NCBI RefSeq assembly: GCF_017315725.1
Contig: NZ_JAFLRG010000001.1
Span: 2,542,001 to 2,606,000 of the forward strand
From: Trinickia acidisoli
GTDB taxonomy: Bacteria > Pseudomonadota > Gammaproteobacteria > Burkholderiales > Burkholderiaceae
Reading direction: 5' to 3'
Length of the DNA stretch: 64,000 bases
In this document: piece after piece, positions 36,141 to 45,093 of the stretch
How the letters are laid out: each line of letters opens with the position of its first letter
Position numbering within the stretch: the first letter of the stretch is position 1
Program-made: the position numbers and the translations under genes
Notes under the pieces: generated by a model
Database searches by the model: none
What the model saw: only the letters and a program-made list of their open reading frames with translations
Told to the model about the DNA's origin: nothing

Positions 36141-36188
36141 CGCGCATCGGCAGCAAACACGAAAACCCGCCCAATAGGCGGGTTTTTT
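36117..36188 (+). promoter_or_regulatory. transcription attenuator of ilvA
   Basis: Three mutually exclusive pairings are visible. 1:2 is ACCATTC (36117-36123) with GAATGGT (36127-36133), overlapping the last Ile codon. 2:3 is GGTGGGTT (36131-36138) with AACCCGCC (36164-36171). 3:4 is AACCCGCC with GGCGGGTT (36177-36184), followed by T residues. A ribosome stalled at Ile codons would mask segment 1, allow 2:3 and prevent the terminator. Isoleucine shortage would thus raise ilvA expression. Confidence 0.7.
36162..36188 (+). terminator. attenuator terminator before ilvA
   Basis: The stem AAAACCCGCC / GGCGGGTTTT has a 5-nt loop, with a run of six T residues spanning its 3' arm end and tail. It ends 52 bp before the ilvA start and follows the leader peptide by about 20 bp. 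Confidence 0.85.
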
Positions 36189-36239
36189 GTTTCCGCCTTC
36201 TGGGCTCTCTTGCAATGCACCGCTTTACACGGAGCCTTT

Positions 36240-37823
36240 ATGCAAACGTCGCTCGCCCCGCTCATGACGGACGACACCGCGGACGACACCCAGCACCGAG
36301 ACGACCAAGCCGACTACCTTCAAAAGATCTTGACCGCGCGCGTGTACGACGTCGCGCGGCAAACCGATTTGCAGCGCGCGCCGCAGCTATCGGCCCGGCT
36401 GCGCAACGATGTCTACTTCAAGCGCGAGGATCAGCAAAGCGTCTTCTCGTTCAAGCTGCGCGGCGCCTACAACAAAATGGCGCATCTCTCGCCCGAGGCG
36501 CTCGCGCGCGGCGTCGTCACGGCTTCGGCCGGCAATCACGCGCAAGGGGTCGCCCTCGCCGCGGCCAAGCTCGGCGTGCGCGCCGTCATCGTGGTCCCGC
36601 AAACGGCCCCGCGCGTGAAAGTCGACGCCGTGCGCGCCCACGGCGGCCCCACCGTCGAAGTCGTGCTCGTGGGCGAGTCGTACAGCGAAGCCTACGCGCA
36701 CGCGCGGCACCTGCAGCACCGGCACGATCTCACGTTTATCCCCGCGTTCGACGATCCCTACGTGATCGCGGGCCAAGGCACCGTCGCGATGGAAATCCTA
36801 CGGCAACATCAAGGGCCGATCCACGCGATCTGCGTGCCGATCGGCGGCGGCAGCCTCGCGGCGGGCATCGCCACCTATGCGAAGGCCGTGCGGCCGGAGA
36901 TCCGCATCGTCGGCGTGCAAACCGAAGACTCGTGCGCGATGGCGCAATCGCTTGCGGCCGGCACTCGCGTCGAACTCGACGAAGTGGGACTGTTCTCGGA
37001 CGGCACAGCCGTCAAGCTCGTCGGCGAGGAAACGTTTCGCCTGTGCAACGCTTATGTCGATGAAGTGATCACCGTCGATACCGATGCGCTCTGCGCGGCG
37101 ATCAAGGACGTCTTTCAGGACACGCGCAGCCTGCTCGAGCCGGCCGGCGCCCTGGCCGTCGCCGGCGCCAAGCGCTATGCCGCTCGTACGGGCATTGCCG
37201 GCGAGACGCTCATCGCCGTCACCTCGGGCGCCAACATGAATTTCGATCGGATGCGTTTCGTCGCCGAACGCGCCGACGTCGGCGAAGCACGCGAAGCGCT
37301 GTTCGCGGTCACGCTGCCCGAGCGGCACGGCAGCTTCAAGCGCTTTTGCGCGCTCGTCGGCGAGCGCAGCGTCACCGAGTTCAACTACCGCATCGCCGAT
37401 GCCGACCGTGCGCACCTGTTCGTCGGCGTGCAAATCGCGCATCGCGGCGAGTCGGCACAACTCGCGAATGCGTTCGAAGCGGGTGGATTCGCCACGGTCG
37501 ACCTGACCGGCGACGAACTCGCCAAGCAGCACGTGCGCTATATGGTGGGTGGCCGCACGCCGCTCGCGCAGCACGAGCGGCTGTTTCGCTTCGCATTTCC
37601 CGAGCGCCCCGGCGCACTGATGAAGTTCCTATTGGCAATGGCGCCGAACTGGAACATCAGCCTCTTTCACTATCGCAACCAAGGCGCCGATTACAGTTCG
37701 ATTCTCGTCGGCATGCAAGCGCCGCCCAAGGAGCACGATGCGTTCGACCGCTTTCTCTCGTCGCTCGGCTATCCGCACCGCGAGGAAACGGACAACCGCG
37801 CTTATCGCATGTTTCTGTCGTAA
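36240..37823 (+). CDS. ilvA: threonine ammonia-lyase, biosynthetic (IlvA)
   Basis: The 527-residue PLP enzyme converts threonine to 2-oxobutanoate, the first step to isoleucine. The cofactor lysine is in FSFKLRGAYN (K72). Other fold type II motifs are ASAGNHAQGVALAA and the phosphate loop IGGGSLAAGIATYAK. Two ACT-like C-terminal domains (LPERHGSFKRFCALVG and FPERPGALMKFLLAM) give the allosteric isoleucine/valine sites, marking the biosynthetic class. The start at ATG 36240 follows GGAG. An attenuator lies directly upstream. Confidence 0.96.
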   Translation: MQTSLAPLMTDDTADDTQHRDDQADYLQKILTARVYDVARQTDLQRAPQLSARLRNDVYFKREDQQSVFSFKLRGAYNKMAHLSPEALARGVVTASAGNHAQGVALAAAKLGVRAVIVVPQTAPRVKVDAVRAHGGPTVEVVLVGESYSEAYAHARHLQHRHDLTFIPAFDDPYVIAGQGTVAMEILRQHQGPIHAICVPIGGGSLAAGIATYAKAVRPEIRIVGVQTEDSCAMAQSLAAGTRVELDEVGLFSDGTAVKLVGEETFRLCNAYVDEVITVDTDALCAAIKDVFQDTRSLLEPAGALAVAGAKRYAARTGIAGETLIAVTSGANMNFDRMRFVAERADVGEAREALFAVTLPERHGSFKRFCALVGERSVTEFNYRIADADRAHLFVGVQIAHRGESAQLANAFEAGGFATVDLTGDELAKQHVRYMVGGRTPLAQHERLFRFAFPERPGALMKFLLAMAPNWNISLFHYRNQGADYSSILVGMQAPPKEHDAFDRFLSSLGYPHREETDNRAYRMFLS

Positions 37824-37862
37824 TGCGCACACGTGCCGATCGATGCGGGCGCGCGTGCGCGT

Positions 37863-38858
37863 CTATCGGGTGCGTGCGGGCGTGCGGGCGTGCGTGCTGG
37901 CCGTCTTCGCCGTCTTCGCGCGCACCCGCCCGTCGCCCGTGGAGGCGATGAGCGGTTCGCGCAGGAAATCGATGAACGCGCGCAGCTTGAGCGGCAAGTA
38001 GTCGCGTTTGGGGAAATAGATGTAGAAACCGATGAGCGGCGCGGCGTGCGTTTCCAACACCGGGACGAGCCGGCGCGCGGCCAGATCCTCGGCAATGGCC
38101 GCCTCGAATTGCTGCGCCAGCCCGAACCCCGCTCGCACCGCGTCACGGCATAGGTCGTCGTCGACAAAAACGAGCCGGCCCGTCACGTCGATTTGCAACG
38201 CCTTGCCGCGCTCGGTGAATTGCCACGGATATAGGCGTCCCGTGCCCGGTAGCCGAAATCGAATGCAATCGTGCTGTGCGAGATCGGCGAGCGTGTGCGG
38301 CACCCCGTGCCGCTTAAGGTATGACGGCGTCGCCACCACCGCGCGCCGTTGCCCACGATCGAGCGGCAGCGCGATCATGTCTTGTGCGAGGTGATGGCCG
38401 GGCCGAATGCCCGCGTCGAAGCCACCTCCCACGATGTCGGCCAACGTGTCGTCGGTGTACAGATCGAGGTCGACGCGCGGATAGCGCTCGAGGAATTCGC
38501 CGAGGCGCGGTTTCACGAACAGCGTATTCGCGAGTCGGGACAAATTGATCCTTAGGAGTCCTGAGGGTTCGCCGTCGCCCTCGCGTAACCGCTGCATGGC
38601 CGCTTCGATACGCGCGAGCGAGGGGTCCACGTGTTCGAGCAAAAAGCGCCCCGCTTCGCTGAGCGACACGGTGCGGCTCGTTCGATTGAACAGCGCAACG
38701 CCGAGCCGCGCCTCGAGTGCGTGCACGCTCTGCGAAACGGCAGACGCACTGATGCCGAGCACGTCCGAGGCACTGCGAAAGCTGCCGGCTTCGGCAACCG
38801 CGCGAAATGCGCTCAGCCCGCCGAGCGGCTCGGGCTTCGTCGTTAAGTTTTTCTTCAT
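37863..38858 (-). CDS. LysR-family regulator
   Basis: The 331-residue protein has an N-terminal winged HTH (GGLSAFRAVAEAGSFRSASD, SVHALEARLGVALFNRTSR) and an effector domain of the CrgA/DsdC-like group (YPRVDLDLYTDDTLADIVGG, FPKRDYLPLKLRAFIDFL). A Thr/Ala/Arg-rich tail of about 25 residues, encoded by short GC repeats, replaces the usual end. It is divergent from a serine hydrolase gene 82 bp away, its likely target. Confidence 0.9.
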   Translation of the reverse strand: MKKNLTTKPEPLGGLSAFRAVAEAGSFRSASDVLGISASAVSQSVHALEARLGVALFNRTSRTVSLSEAGRFLLEHVDPSLARIEAAMQRLREGDGEPSGLLRINLSRLANTLFVKPRLGEFLERYPRVDLDLYTDDTLADIVGGGFDAGIRPGHHLAQDMIALPLDRGQRRAVVATPSYLKRHGVPHTLADLAQHDCIRFRLPGTGRLYPWQFTERGKALQIDVTGRLVFVDDDLCRDAVRAGFGLAQQFEAAIAEDLAARRLVPVLETHAAPLIGFYIYFPKRDYLPLKLRAFIDFLREPLIASTGDGRVRAKTAKTASTHARTPARTR

Positions 38859-38940
38859 GGTTCATGAACCATAGCAGACTTTTTCTTATGCGGACGATTC
38901 GTTACATTGACCGCATTCAACGACGCTCCGAGGCCCAGCC

Positions 38941-40155
38941 ATGTCATCCGTCTTCACCCCCATCCGCCCTACTGCCGCTCACGTCGACCGCGCACCCGCC
39001 TTCGATCGCCGCGCCATGGTTGCGCGGCTCGACCATGCGATCGACCGTGCGCTCGGCGAGCACCGCATCGTGGGCGGCGTGGTGCTCGTCGCTCACCGCG
39101 GCGAGCTCGTTTATGCGCGCGCGGCGGGCCTTGCCGATCGCGAGGCCGGCGTGGCGATGCAAATCGATAGCCGCTTCCGGCTTTCGTCGGTGACGAAACC
39201 CATCGTTGCGCTCGCGACGCTCGCGCTCGCCGAGCGCGGCGTGCTCTCGCTCGACGACGCGGTCACGCGATGGCTGCCGGCCTTCGCGCCCCGCCTGGAG
39301 GACGGCTCGCCGGCACGCATCACGCTTCACCATTTGCTGACGCATACGGCCGGACTCGGCTACGGCTTTCAAACGGCCCCCGACGCACCCGACGGTCTCT
39401 ACCACCGGCTCGGCATTTCGGACGGGCTCGATCTCGTCGATTTCGACCTCGACGAGAACCTGCGCCGCATCGCGCAAGCGCCGCTGGGGTTCACGCCGGG
39501 GAGTGCGCATCGATACTCGGTCGCCTACGACGTACTCGGCGCCGTGATCGAACACGCAACCGGACAGTCGCTGCCCGACGCCATCGAAGCGCTCGTCACG
39601 GGGCCGCTCGGCATGCGCGGCACGGCGTTTCACGTGCCGCCCGGCACACCGCTCGTCGTCCCGTACGTCGACGCCATGCCGCAGCCCGAGCGCATGAACG
39701 GCGACACCACCGCGCAACTGCCGCCGGAGATCGGACACTGCGTGAAGTTCTCGCCGGCGCGCGCGTTCTCGGCCCAGGCATTCGCTTCGGGCGGCGCCGG
39801 CATGATCGGCAGCGCCCCCGACATCTTGACGCTCTTCGAAGCGATTCGGACCGGCGGCGCACCGATCGTCGCGCGCGCGACGGTCGCGCGAATGACGCGT
39901 GCTCACGTCGGCGGACAGGCGCAAACGCTGGGTCCCGGCTGGGGTTTCGGCTACGGTTGGGCCGTGCTCGACGACGCAGCGCTGGCAGGCGGCGCGCAAA
40001 GCGCGGGGACGATCCAGTGGGGCGGCGTGTACGGACACGCGTGGTTCGTCGATCCGACGGCCGAACTGACCGTCGTCGCACTGACGAATGGCGCCTTCGA
40101 AGGCATGCGCGGACCGTTCACGACCGACGTGCGCGATGCGGTCTACGGCGCGTAG
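38941..40155 (+). CDS. beta-lactamase-family serine hydrolase
   Basis: The 404-residue protein has the class C/DD-peptidase-like fold: nucleophile motif SVTK (S83, K86) in FRLSSVTKPIVALATLAL. A Tyr motif YSV (about residue 191) replaces the canonical YxN, and a C-terminal region GGVYGHAWFVDPTAELTVV corresponds to the KTG strand. No signal peptide is seen, so it is probably cytoplasmic and acts as an esterase or peptidase on small molecules rather than as a resistance enzyme. It is divergent from the LysR gene. Confidence 0.87.
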   Translation: MSSVFTPIRPTAAHVDRAPAFDRRAMVARLDHAIDRALGEHRIVGGVVLVAHRGELVYARAAGLADREAGVAMQIDSRFRLSSVTKPIVALATLALAERGVLSLDDAVTRWLPAFAPRLEDGSPARITLHHLLTHTAGLGYGFQTAPDAPDGLYHRLGISDGLDLVDFDLDENLRRIAQAPLGFTPGSAHRYSVAYDVLGAVIEHATGQSLPDAIEALVTGPLGMRGTAFHVPPGTPLVVPYVDAMPQPERMNGDTTAQLPPEIGHCVKFSPARAFSAQAFASGGAGMIGSAPDILTLFEAIRTGGAPIVARATVARMTRAHVGGQAQTLGPGWGFGYGWAVLDDAALAGGAQSAGTIQWGGVYGHAWFVDPTAELTVVALTNGAFEGMRGPFTTDVRDAVYGA

Positions 40156-40188
40156 CGCCGCTTGCATCGAGCGCCATCGGTACGCCGA

Positions 40189-40275
40189 TCAGCGCGGGAG
40201 GCGGTAAAAGAAGAAGACCGTGCTGCCGGCGAAGATGCCGAACAGCGCAAGGCCCATTGCCATGGCGAGATCCAT
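40189..40275 (-). CDS. 28-residue membrane microprotein
   Basis: A frame from ATG 40275 to TGA 40189 encodes MDLAMAMGLALFGIFAGSTV then a short aromatic tail FFFYRLPR: one hydrophobic helix with a basic C-terminal end. It is preceded by GGAG at a spacing of 5, a good ribosome binding site. It lies in the gap between the hydrolase and epimerase genes, on the opposite strand. It resembles single-helix accessory peptides of membrane complexes, but no partner is known. Confidence 0.5.
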   Translation of the reverse strand: MDLAMAMGLALFGIFAGSTVFFFYRLPR

Positions 40276-40563
40276 GCTGGCTCCGGAACGGTTTGCAGTT
40301 GAAACGGGCGCGGACAGAAGCGGCCGAACGATGCCACGCTACAGGCACGGGCACGGCACAAAAAGACGAAATATCCGCAGGCGAGGCCATTATGGGGTGA
40401 CCGTGGCGGCCTCGGAACCGGGCAATTTCCCCAGCAGGGTTTTTCCCGAGGCGAACCCGAGGCACAATCGCATGTCGCCCGCCGCGACGGCGCGGATACT
40501 TCGGACATCGTCCCGAGCATCGGCCGCCCTACTCTCAACTTCATCCTCGAGCATCGTCCCATC

Positions 40564-41472
40564 ATGACCGACTCCCCGCAGCAGGCTCTCGTCGACATCG
40601 CGCATGGCGCGTCGCACCTCCAGCTCGCCCCGCAATTCGGTGCGCGGCTGCTCAGTTGGCGCATCGGCGACGAAACCGTCATCTATTGGCCCGAGCACCC
40701 CGACTGGAGCAACGTGGCTCGCCTACGCGGCGGCAACCCATTGCTGTTCCCGTTTCTCGGCCGGCACCGCGTGGACGGCCGCATCGGCGAGTGGCGCGAC
40801 GAGCAAGGCGCCGTGCGCGTGCTGCCGATGCACGGCTTCGCGCGCGATCTGCCGTTCTCGCACGAGTTGGACGCCGATGCGCAAGGCGTACGCATGACGC
40901 TGACCGATACCGCGGCCACGCGCGAACAATATCCGTTCGCCTTCCGCTTTCAGGCCGCTTACCGGCTGGCCGACGCCCACACGCTCGACGTGACGCTGAC
41001 CACCTCGAATCTGGGCGATGCGCCGCTGCCCTACTATGCGGGACATCACTTCTATTTCGCCTTGCCGCACACGCTGCGCGGCGAGACGACGCTCGCGCTG
41101 CCGCCGACGGAGCGCCGCCGCCAACTCGCGGACGGATCGATCAGCGCGCCCGAACCGGGCGCGCCGCGCTACACGCTCGACGACCCGCTCATCCACGACC
41201 GCTTCCACTGCCTGCGCGGCGCGCCTGCGCAGCCGGTGCGGCTCGAATGCCCGTCGCTGCGCCGACGCATCGACATCGACCTGGACCGCCCCGATTCGGC
41301 GCCCTGGTATGCGGTGACGACCTGGACCGAAGCCGACACGTCCGACTTCTATTGCGTCGAGCCCTGGCTCGGCCTGCCCGATGCGATCCACAACGGGCTC
41401 GGCCTGCGCTGGCTCGAGCCGGGCCGCACCGAGACGGCGTCGCTACGTATCCGCGTGTCCGAACTCGGCTGA
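40564..41472 (+). CDS. aldose 1-epimerase family protein
   Basis: This 302-residue galactose-mutarotase-fold protein has characteristic strands PQFGARLLSWRIGDE, the substrate-loop NPLLFPFLGRHR and PMHGFARDLPF (first catalytic His), and YYAGHHFYFALP (second His pair). FYCVEPWLGLPDAI ends it with the catalytic Glu. It interconverts sugar anomers or hexose-6-phosphate epimers in the cytoplasm. No sugar operon adjoins it, so the substrate is not inferable. ATG 40564 follows the divergent region after the microprotein. Confidence 0.9.
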   Translation: MTDSPQQALVDIAHGASHLQLAPQFGARLLSWRIGDETVIYWPEHPDWSNVARLRGGNPLLFPFLGRHRVDGRIGEWRDEQGAVRVLPMHGFARDLPFSHELDADAQGVRMTLTDTAATREQYPFAFRFQAAYRLADAHTLDVTLTTSNLGDAPLPYYAGHHFYFALPHTLRGETTLALPPTERRRQLADGSISAPEPGAPRYTLDDPLIHDRFHCLRGAPAQPVRLECPSLRRRIDIDLDRPDSAPWYAVTTWTEADTSDFYCVEPWLGLPDAIHNGLGLRWLEPGRTETASLRIRVSELG

Positions 41473-41683
41473 CCCAGGCCGACCGCGGACCTAAGCGGAC
41501 CTAAGCGGATCTGGGCGGACCTCGGCCACATACTGCCAAGTTCGGCTGACAGCGCGCTGCCGCCCGTCTGATTCGTCGGCCTACCGCCCCTCTGCCCGCA
41601 TGGCTTCGCTACAATCGGACGTTTTGTCCGCCGCGCCGCACACGGGCGCAGCGGCGCGTTTCGAAGCTGTCAAGCGAGGTTCA

Positions 41684-42391
41684 ATGTTGCGGAAAACGAT
41701 GATGCGGCTCGCGTGCGTGCCGCTGGCGGCGGCGCTTGCCGCATGCGGTTCGGCACCCGTCGCGCCCGGATACTATCGGGTCGAGCGCGGCGACACGATC
41801 ACCAAGATCGCGCGCGGCCACCGCGAATCGGTTCAAAGCATCGTCCGGTGGAACAACCTGACGAATCCCAATTCGATCGAAGTCGGTCAGTTACTGCGCG
41901 TCGTCCCTCCGGGCGCCAGCACAACGGCAGGCGCGCCCATCCGCTCGAACGCCGGCACCGCGCAAGCGCCGGCGGGCAACGCCGCCGTAGCGCGCGCGGC
42001 CCCCGAGGCGGCGGCGCCCGTCAACGGCATCTCGCTCGTCTGGCCGGCCGCCGGCAAGGTCGTGCACGGTTTCGACGGCGTCGACTTCAAGGGCATCGAC
42101 ATCGCCAATACGGCCGGCACACCCGTCGTCGCGGCGGCGCCAGGCACCGTCGTCTACGCAGGCAACGGCTTGCGCGGCTACGGCAACCTGCTGATCGTCA
42201 AGCACGACGCCGATTTCCTCACGGCCTACGCGCACAATCGGAAGCTGCTCGTGAAAGAAGGCGAGCACGTCGCCCAAGGTCAGCAGATCGCGGAAATGGG
42301 CGACACCGACAACGATCGCGTCGCCCTGCACTTCGAGCTGCGCTACGGCGGGCGCTCGATCGATCCTTCACGCTACCTGCCGCCGCGTTAA
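41684..42391 (+). CDS. NlpD-like LysM/M23 lipoprotein (amidase activator type)
   Basis: From ATG 41684 it is 235 residues: lipoprotein signal with C21, a LysM domain (YYRVERGDTITKIARGH, about residues 30-75), an Ala/Pro linker, and an M23/LytM domain ending LHFELRYGGRSIDPSRYLP. The first zinc ligand of active M23 peptidases is missing: HxGxD is replaced by FKGIDI. This matches NlpD/EnvC-type proteins that activate amidases rather than cut peptidoglycan. It should act at the division septum. It is not next to rpoS, unlike the usual nlpD. Confidence 0.87.
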   Translation: MLRKTMMRLACVPLAAALAACGSAPVAPGYYRVERGDTITKIARGHRESVQSIVRWNNLTNPNSIEVGQLLRVVPPGASTTAGAPIRSNAGTAQAPAGNAAVARAAPEAAAPVNGISLVWPAAGKVVHGFDGVDFKGIDIANTAGTPVVAAAPGTVVYAGNGLRGYGNLLIVKHDADFLTAYAHNRKLLVKEGEHVAQGQQIAEMGDTDNDRVALHFELRYGGRSIDPSRYLPPR

Positions 42392-42419
42392 AGTGCAGGC
42401 TACAGGGCGGGCGTCGGAC

Positions 42420-42512
42420 AAAAAAAGAGGCCCGACTCGAGGCCGGGCCAACGGGGGTTCGGCGCAGTGAGGCAAAGGACCGGTTCGCCGTGCGCCAATT
42501 ACAAATTTAACG
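42420..42512 (-). ncRNA. candidate small RNA on the minus strand
   Basis: A minus-strand terminator (GGCCCG/CGGGCC stem, 42429-42449, followed by TCTTTTTTT) has no minus-strand gene behind it. About 70 bp upstream of it TATATT (42525-42520) could be a -10, predicting a transcript of about 90 nt. The 42392-42828 gap is AT-richer than average and holds no supportable gene. The -35 is poor. Alternatively, the hairpin simply ends the plus-strand NlpD-like gene. Confidence 0.3.
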
Positions 42513-42828
42513 ATTCTGCAATATATCTACAATCGATTTATTGAGGAAAAAGCGGTAGTTGGCACATAGTACCGAGATAATGTCATAGAAATACGGCGTG
42601 TCGCCGCAAATTGGGTGCCATGCCGTCAGTGAAAACCCGTGGCGTCCGTGTGACGCGCCACAGGCAAGGTGCGACCGACAACATCTGCAATCGCCGATTG
42701 CCGCTCGATTAATCGGCAATCGCCTGACTTAATCGGCCGAACGGCAATTGTTCTGTATTTTTGTCGATTTTTTTATCGACGAATTAATCGAAGCCGACCG
42801 AAGATAAGAGGATTGGAGGAGACGCAGC

Positions 42829-44457
42829 ATGCTTACCCGAACCAACAGCTACGAAACGCTCGCCGACGGTTTTGCGTGGCGCATCCCCGAACGCTACAAC
42901 ATCGGCGTCGATGTCTGCGACAAGTGGGCCGACGGCAGCAACCGTCCGGCCCTCGTCTACGAACGGCGCGACGGCACCGTGCTGCGCTACAGCTTCGACG
43001 AACTCAAGGCGCTGTCCAATCAGCTTGCGCACAGCTTTGCGCGGCACGGCGTGGCCCGCGGGGAACGCGTCGGTATCTTCTTGCCGCAAGCGCCCGAGAC
43101 GGCGCTCGCCCATCTGGCCGCCTACAAGCTCGGCGCGATCGCCGTGCCGTTGTTCGCGCTGTTCGGCGTGGAGGCATTGCAGTACCGCCTCTCCAACAGC
43201 GGCGCCGTCGCGCTCGTCACCGATACGGCCGGGCTGCAAAAGATCGAGCAGATTCGCGGCGCGCTGCCGGAACTGAAGACGATCTATTGCATCGACGGCG
43301 ATACGCAAGCGCTCGAGGCGGCCGGCGTGTTGCCGTTTTGGTCGTCGCTCGAGCATGAAGGACGCGTGCTCGAACCCATCGACACGCGTGCCGACGACCC
43401 GGCCGTCATCATCTACACGTCCGGCACCACGGGCAAGCCGAAGGGCGCGCTGCACGCGCATCGTGTGCTGCTCGGGCATCTGCCGGGCGTCGAGATGCCG
43501 CTGGCGTTCTTCCCCGACAACGCGCGGCTCATGTGGACGCCGGCGGACTGGGCTTGGATCGGCGGCCTGCTCGACGTGCTCCTGCCTGCGTGGCATCACG
43601 GCGTGCCCGTGCTCGCCCGCCGGTTCGAAAAGTTCGATGCCGACGCCGCGTTCGATCTGATGGCGCGCCACCAGGTCACGCACGCGTTCCTGCCGCCGAC
43701 CGCGCTCAAGATGCTGCGCACCGTCGAGCGCCCGCGCGAACGTTACGCGCTATCGCTGGTCGCCGTCTCGAGCGGCGGCGAATCGCTCGGCGAGGAACTC
43801 ATCGAATGGGGCCGCGCGTCACTTGGCGTCACGCTCAACGAGTTCTACGGCCAGACCGAATGCAACGTCGTCGTCAGTTCGTGCGGCGCGCTGTTCGAGC
43901 CGCGCATCGGTTCGATCGGCAAGGCCGTGCCGGGCCATCGCGTCGAGATCGTCGACGATGCCGGGCAAGTGCTGCCGGTCGGCACCGAGGGCAACATCGG
44001 CATCCATGCGCCCGATCCCGTCATGTTCCTCGGCTATTGGCGCAACGACGAAGCCACGCGGGAGAAGTTCGCGGGCGAGTATCTCGTGACGGGCGACGTC
44101 GGCGTCATGGATGCGGACGGCTTCATCCGCTTCGTCGGGCGCAACGACGACGTCATCACGAGCGCGGGCTACCGCATCGGCCCCGGACCGATCGAGGACT
44201 GTCTGCTGGGGCACCCGGCCGTGCGCATGGCCGCCGTCGTCGGCGTGCCCGATGCCGCGCGCACCGAGATCGTGAAAGCGTTCATCGTCCTGAACCCGGG
44301 CTTCGCGCCCAGCGATGCGCTCGTCCAAGAGATCCAGCAGCATGTGCGCACGCGTCTGGCCGCCCATGAGTACCCGCGTGCGATCGCATTCGTCGAGAGC
44401 TTGCCGATGACGGCGACGGGCAAGATCGTGCGGCGCGACCTGCGCACGCTCGGCTGA
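42829..44457 (+). CDS. AMP-forming acyl-CoA synthetase
   Basis: The 542-residue ANL-family enzyme activates a carboxylate with ATP and transfers it to CoA. Core motifs are IIYTSGTTGKPKG (P-loop), the adenine/acyl-binding LNEFYGQTECN, LVTGDVGVMDADGF, and MTATGKIVRRDL with the catalytic lysine near the C-terminus. The overall pattern (TPADWAWIGGLLDVLLPAWHHG) is closest to acetyl/medium-chain ACSM-like synthetases. It has its own GGAGGAGA ribosome binding site and probably an AT-rich promoter just upstream. Confidence 0.92.
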   Translation: MLTRTNSYETLADGFAWRIPERYNIGVDVCDKWADGSNRPALVYERRDGTVLRYSFDELKALSNQLAHSFARHGVARGERVGIFLPQAPETALAHLAAYKLGAIAVPLFALFGVEALQYRLSNSGAVALVTDTAGLQKIEQIRGALPELKTIYCIDGDTQALEAAGVLPFWSSLEHEGRVLEPIDTRADDPAVIIYTSGTTGKPKGALHAHRVLLGHLPGVEMPLAFFPDNARLMWTPADWAWIGGLLDVLLPAWHHGVPVLARRFEKFDADAAFDLMARHQVTHAFLPPTALKMLRTVERPRERYALSLVAVSSGGESLGEELIEWGRASLGVTLNEFYGQTECNVVVSSCGALFEPRIGSIGKAVPGHRVEIVDDAGQVLPVGTEGNIGIHAPDPVMFLGYWRNDEATREKFAGEYLVTGDVGVMDADGFIRFVGRNDDVITSAGYRIGPGPIEDCLLGHPAVRMAAVVGVPDAARTEIVKAFIVLNPGFAPSDALVQEIQQHVRTRLAAHEYPRAIAFVESLPMTATGKIVRRDLRTLG

Positions 44458-44488
44458 CGAGTTGGCCGACGGCACTGCGCGCGCGGCG

Positions 44489-45019
44489 CTACGCCATCCG
44501 GCGCAGGACGCGATCGCGCAGCACAAAGTGATGGTAGAGCGCGGCGAGCACGTGTAGGCCGATCAGCGCGAGCATGACCCAGGCGAGCAGCCGGTGGGCG
44601 TCGCCGAGCGTATGCCCGATCGCCGCGCCCTTCGGCAGGAGCGACGGCAGGTTCACGCCGAACAGCGTCACCTGCCAGCCGCGCGAAGACGCATTGGCCC
44701 ACCCCATCGCCGGCTGTACGATCAGCAGCAGATAGAGCAAGCCATGCGTAAGGGAAGCCACGCCCCGCGTGAACGGCGTACCCTCGACCGCATCGGGCCC
44801 CGTGCGCACGAAGCGCCACAGCAGGCGAACGATCATGATGCCGAGGATGAAAGCGCCCAGATCGAGGTGCACGACGATGAGTCCGACCGGCTGCGTGCCG
44901 CGATGAATGCCCGGCATCGTCCATGCGACGACGTACTGAGCGGTGAGCAGCAGCACGATGAGCCAGTGAAGCAAGCGGGCGAACGGGTCGTATTTCGAAA
45001 CAGCAAAAGCGCCGGACAT
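44489..45019 (-). CDS. cytochrome b561
   Basis: This 176-residue four-helix protein of the bacterial b561 family starts SKYDPFARLLHWLIVLLLTAQY. Histidines in helices 1, 2 and 4 (ARLLHW, IVVHLDLG, IGLHVLAALYHHF) are placed to bind two hemes. It transfers electrons between quinol and acceptors such as superoxide in the inner membrane. It is convergent with the acyl-CoA synthetase gene (31 bp). Confidence 0.92.
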   Translation of the reverse strand: MSGAFAVSKYDPFARLLHWLIVLLLTAQYVVAWTMPGIHRGTQPVGLIVVHLDLGAFILGIMIVRLLWRFVRTGPDAVEGTPFTRGVASLTHGLLYLLLIVQPAMGWANASSRGWQVTLFGVNLPSLLPKGAAIGHTLGDAHRLLAWVMLALIGLHVLAALYHHFVLRDRVLRRMA

Positions 45020-45093
45020 GCGTACCTCGTGAGGGGAAGGGATGAAATCGTGGTTTATAGTAACGCCCCTCTAGCATAACCGCCGTCAATGAC

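Noticed and set aside
42507-42719. 70-codon minus-strand frame
   Set aside because: Cysteine/arginine-rich with no homology and no ribosome binding site; kept only as part of the candidate RNA discussion.
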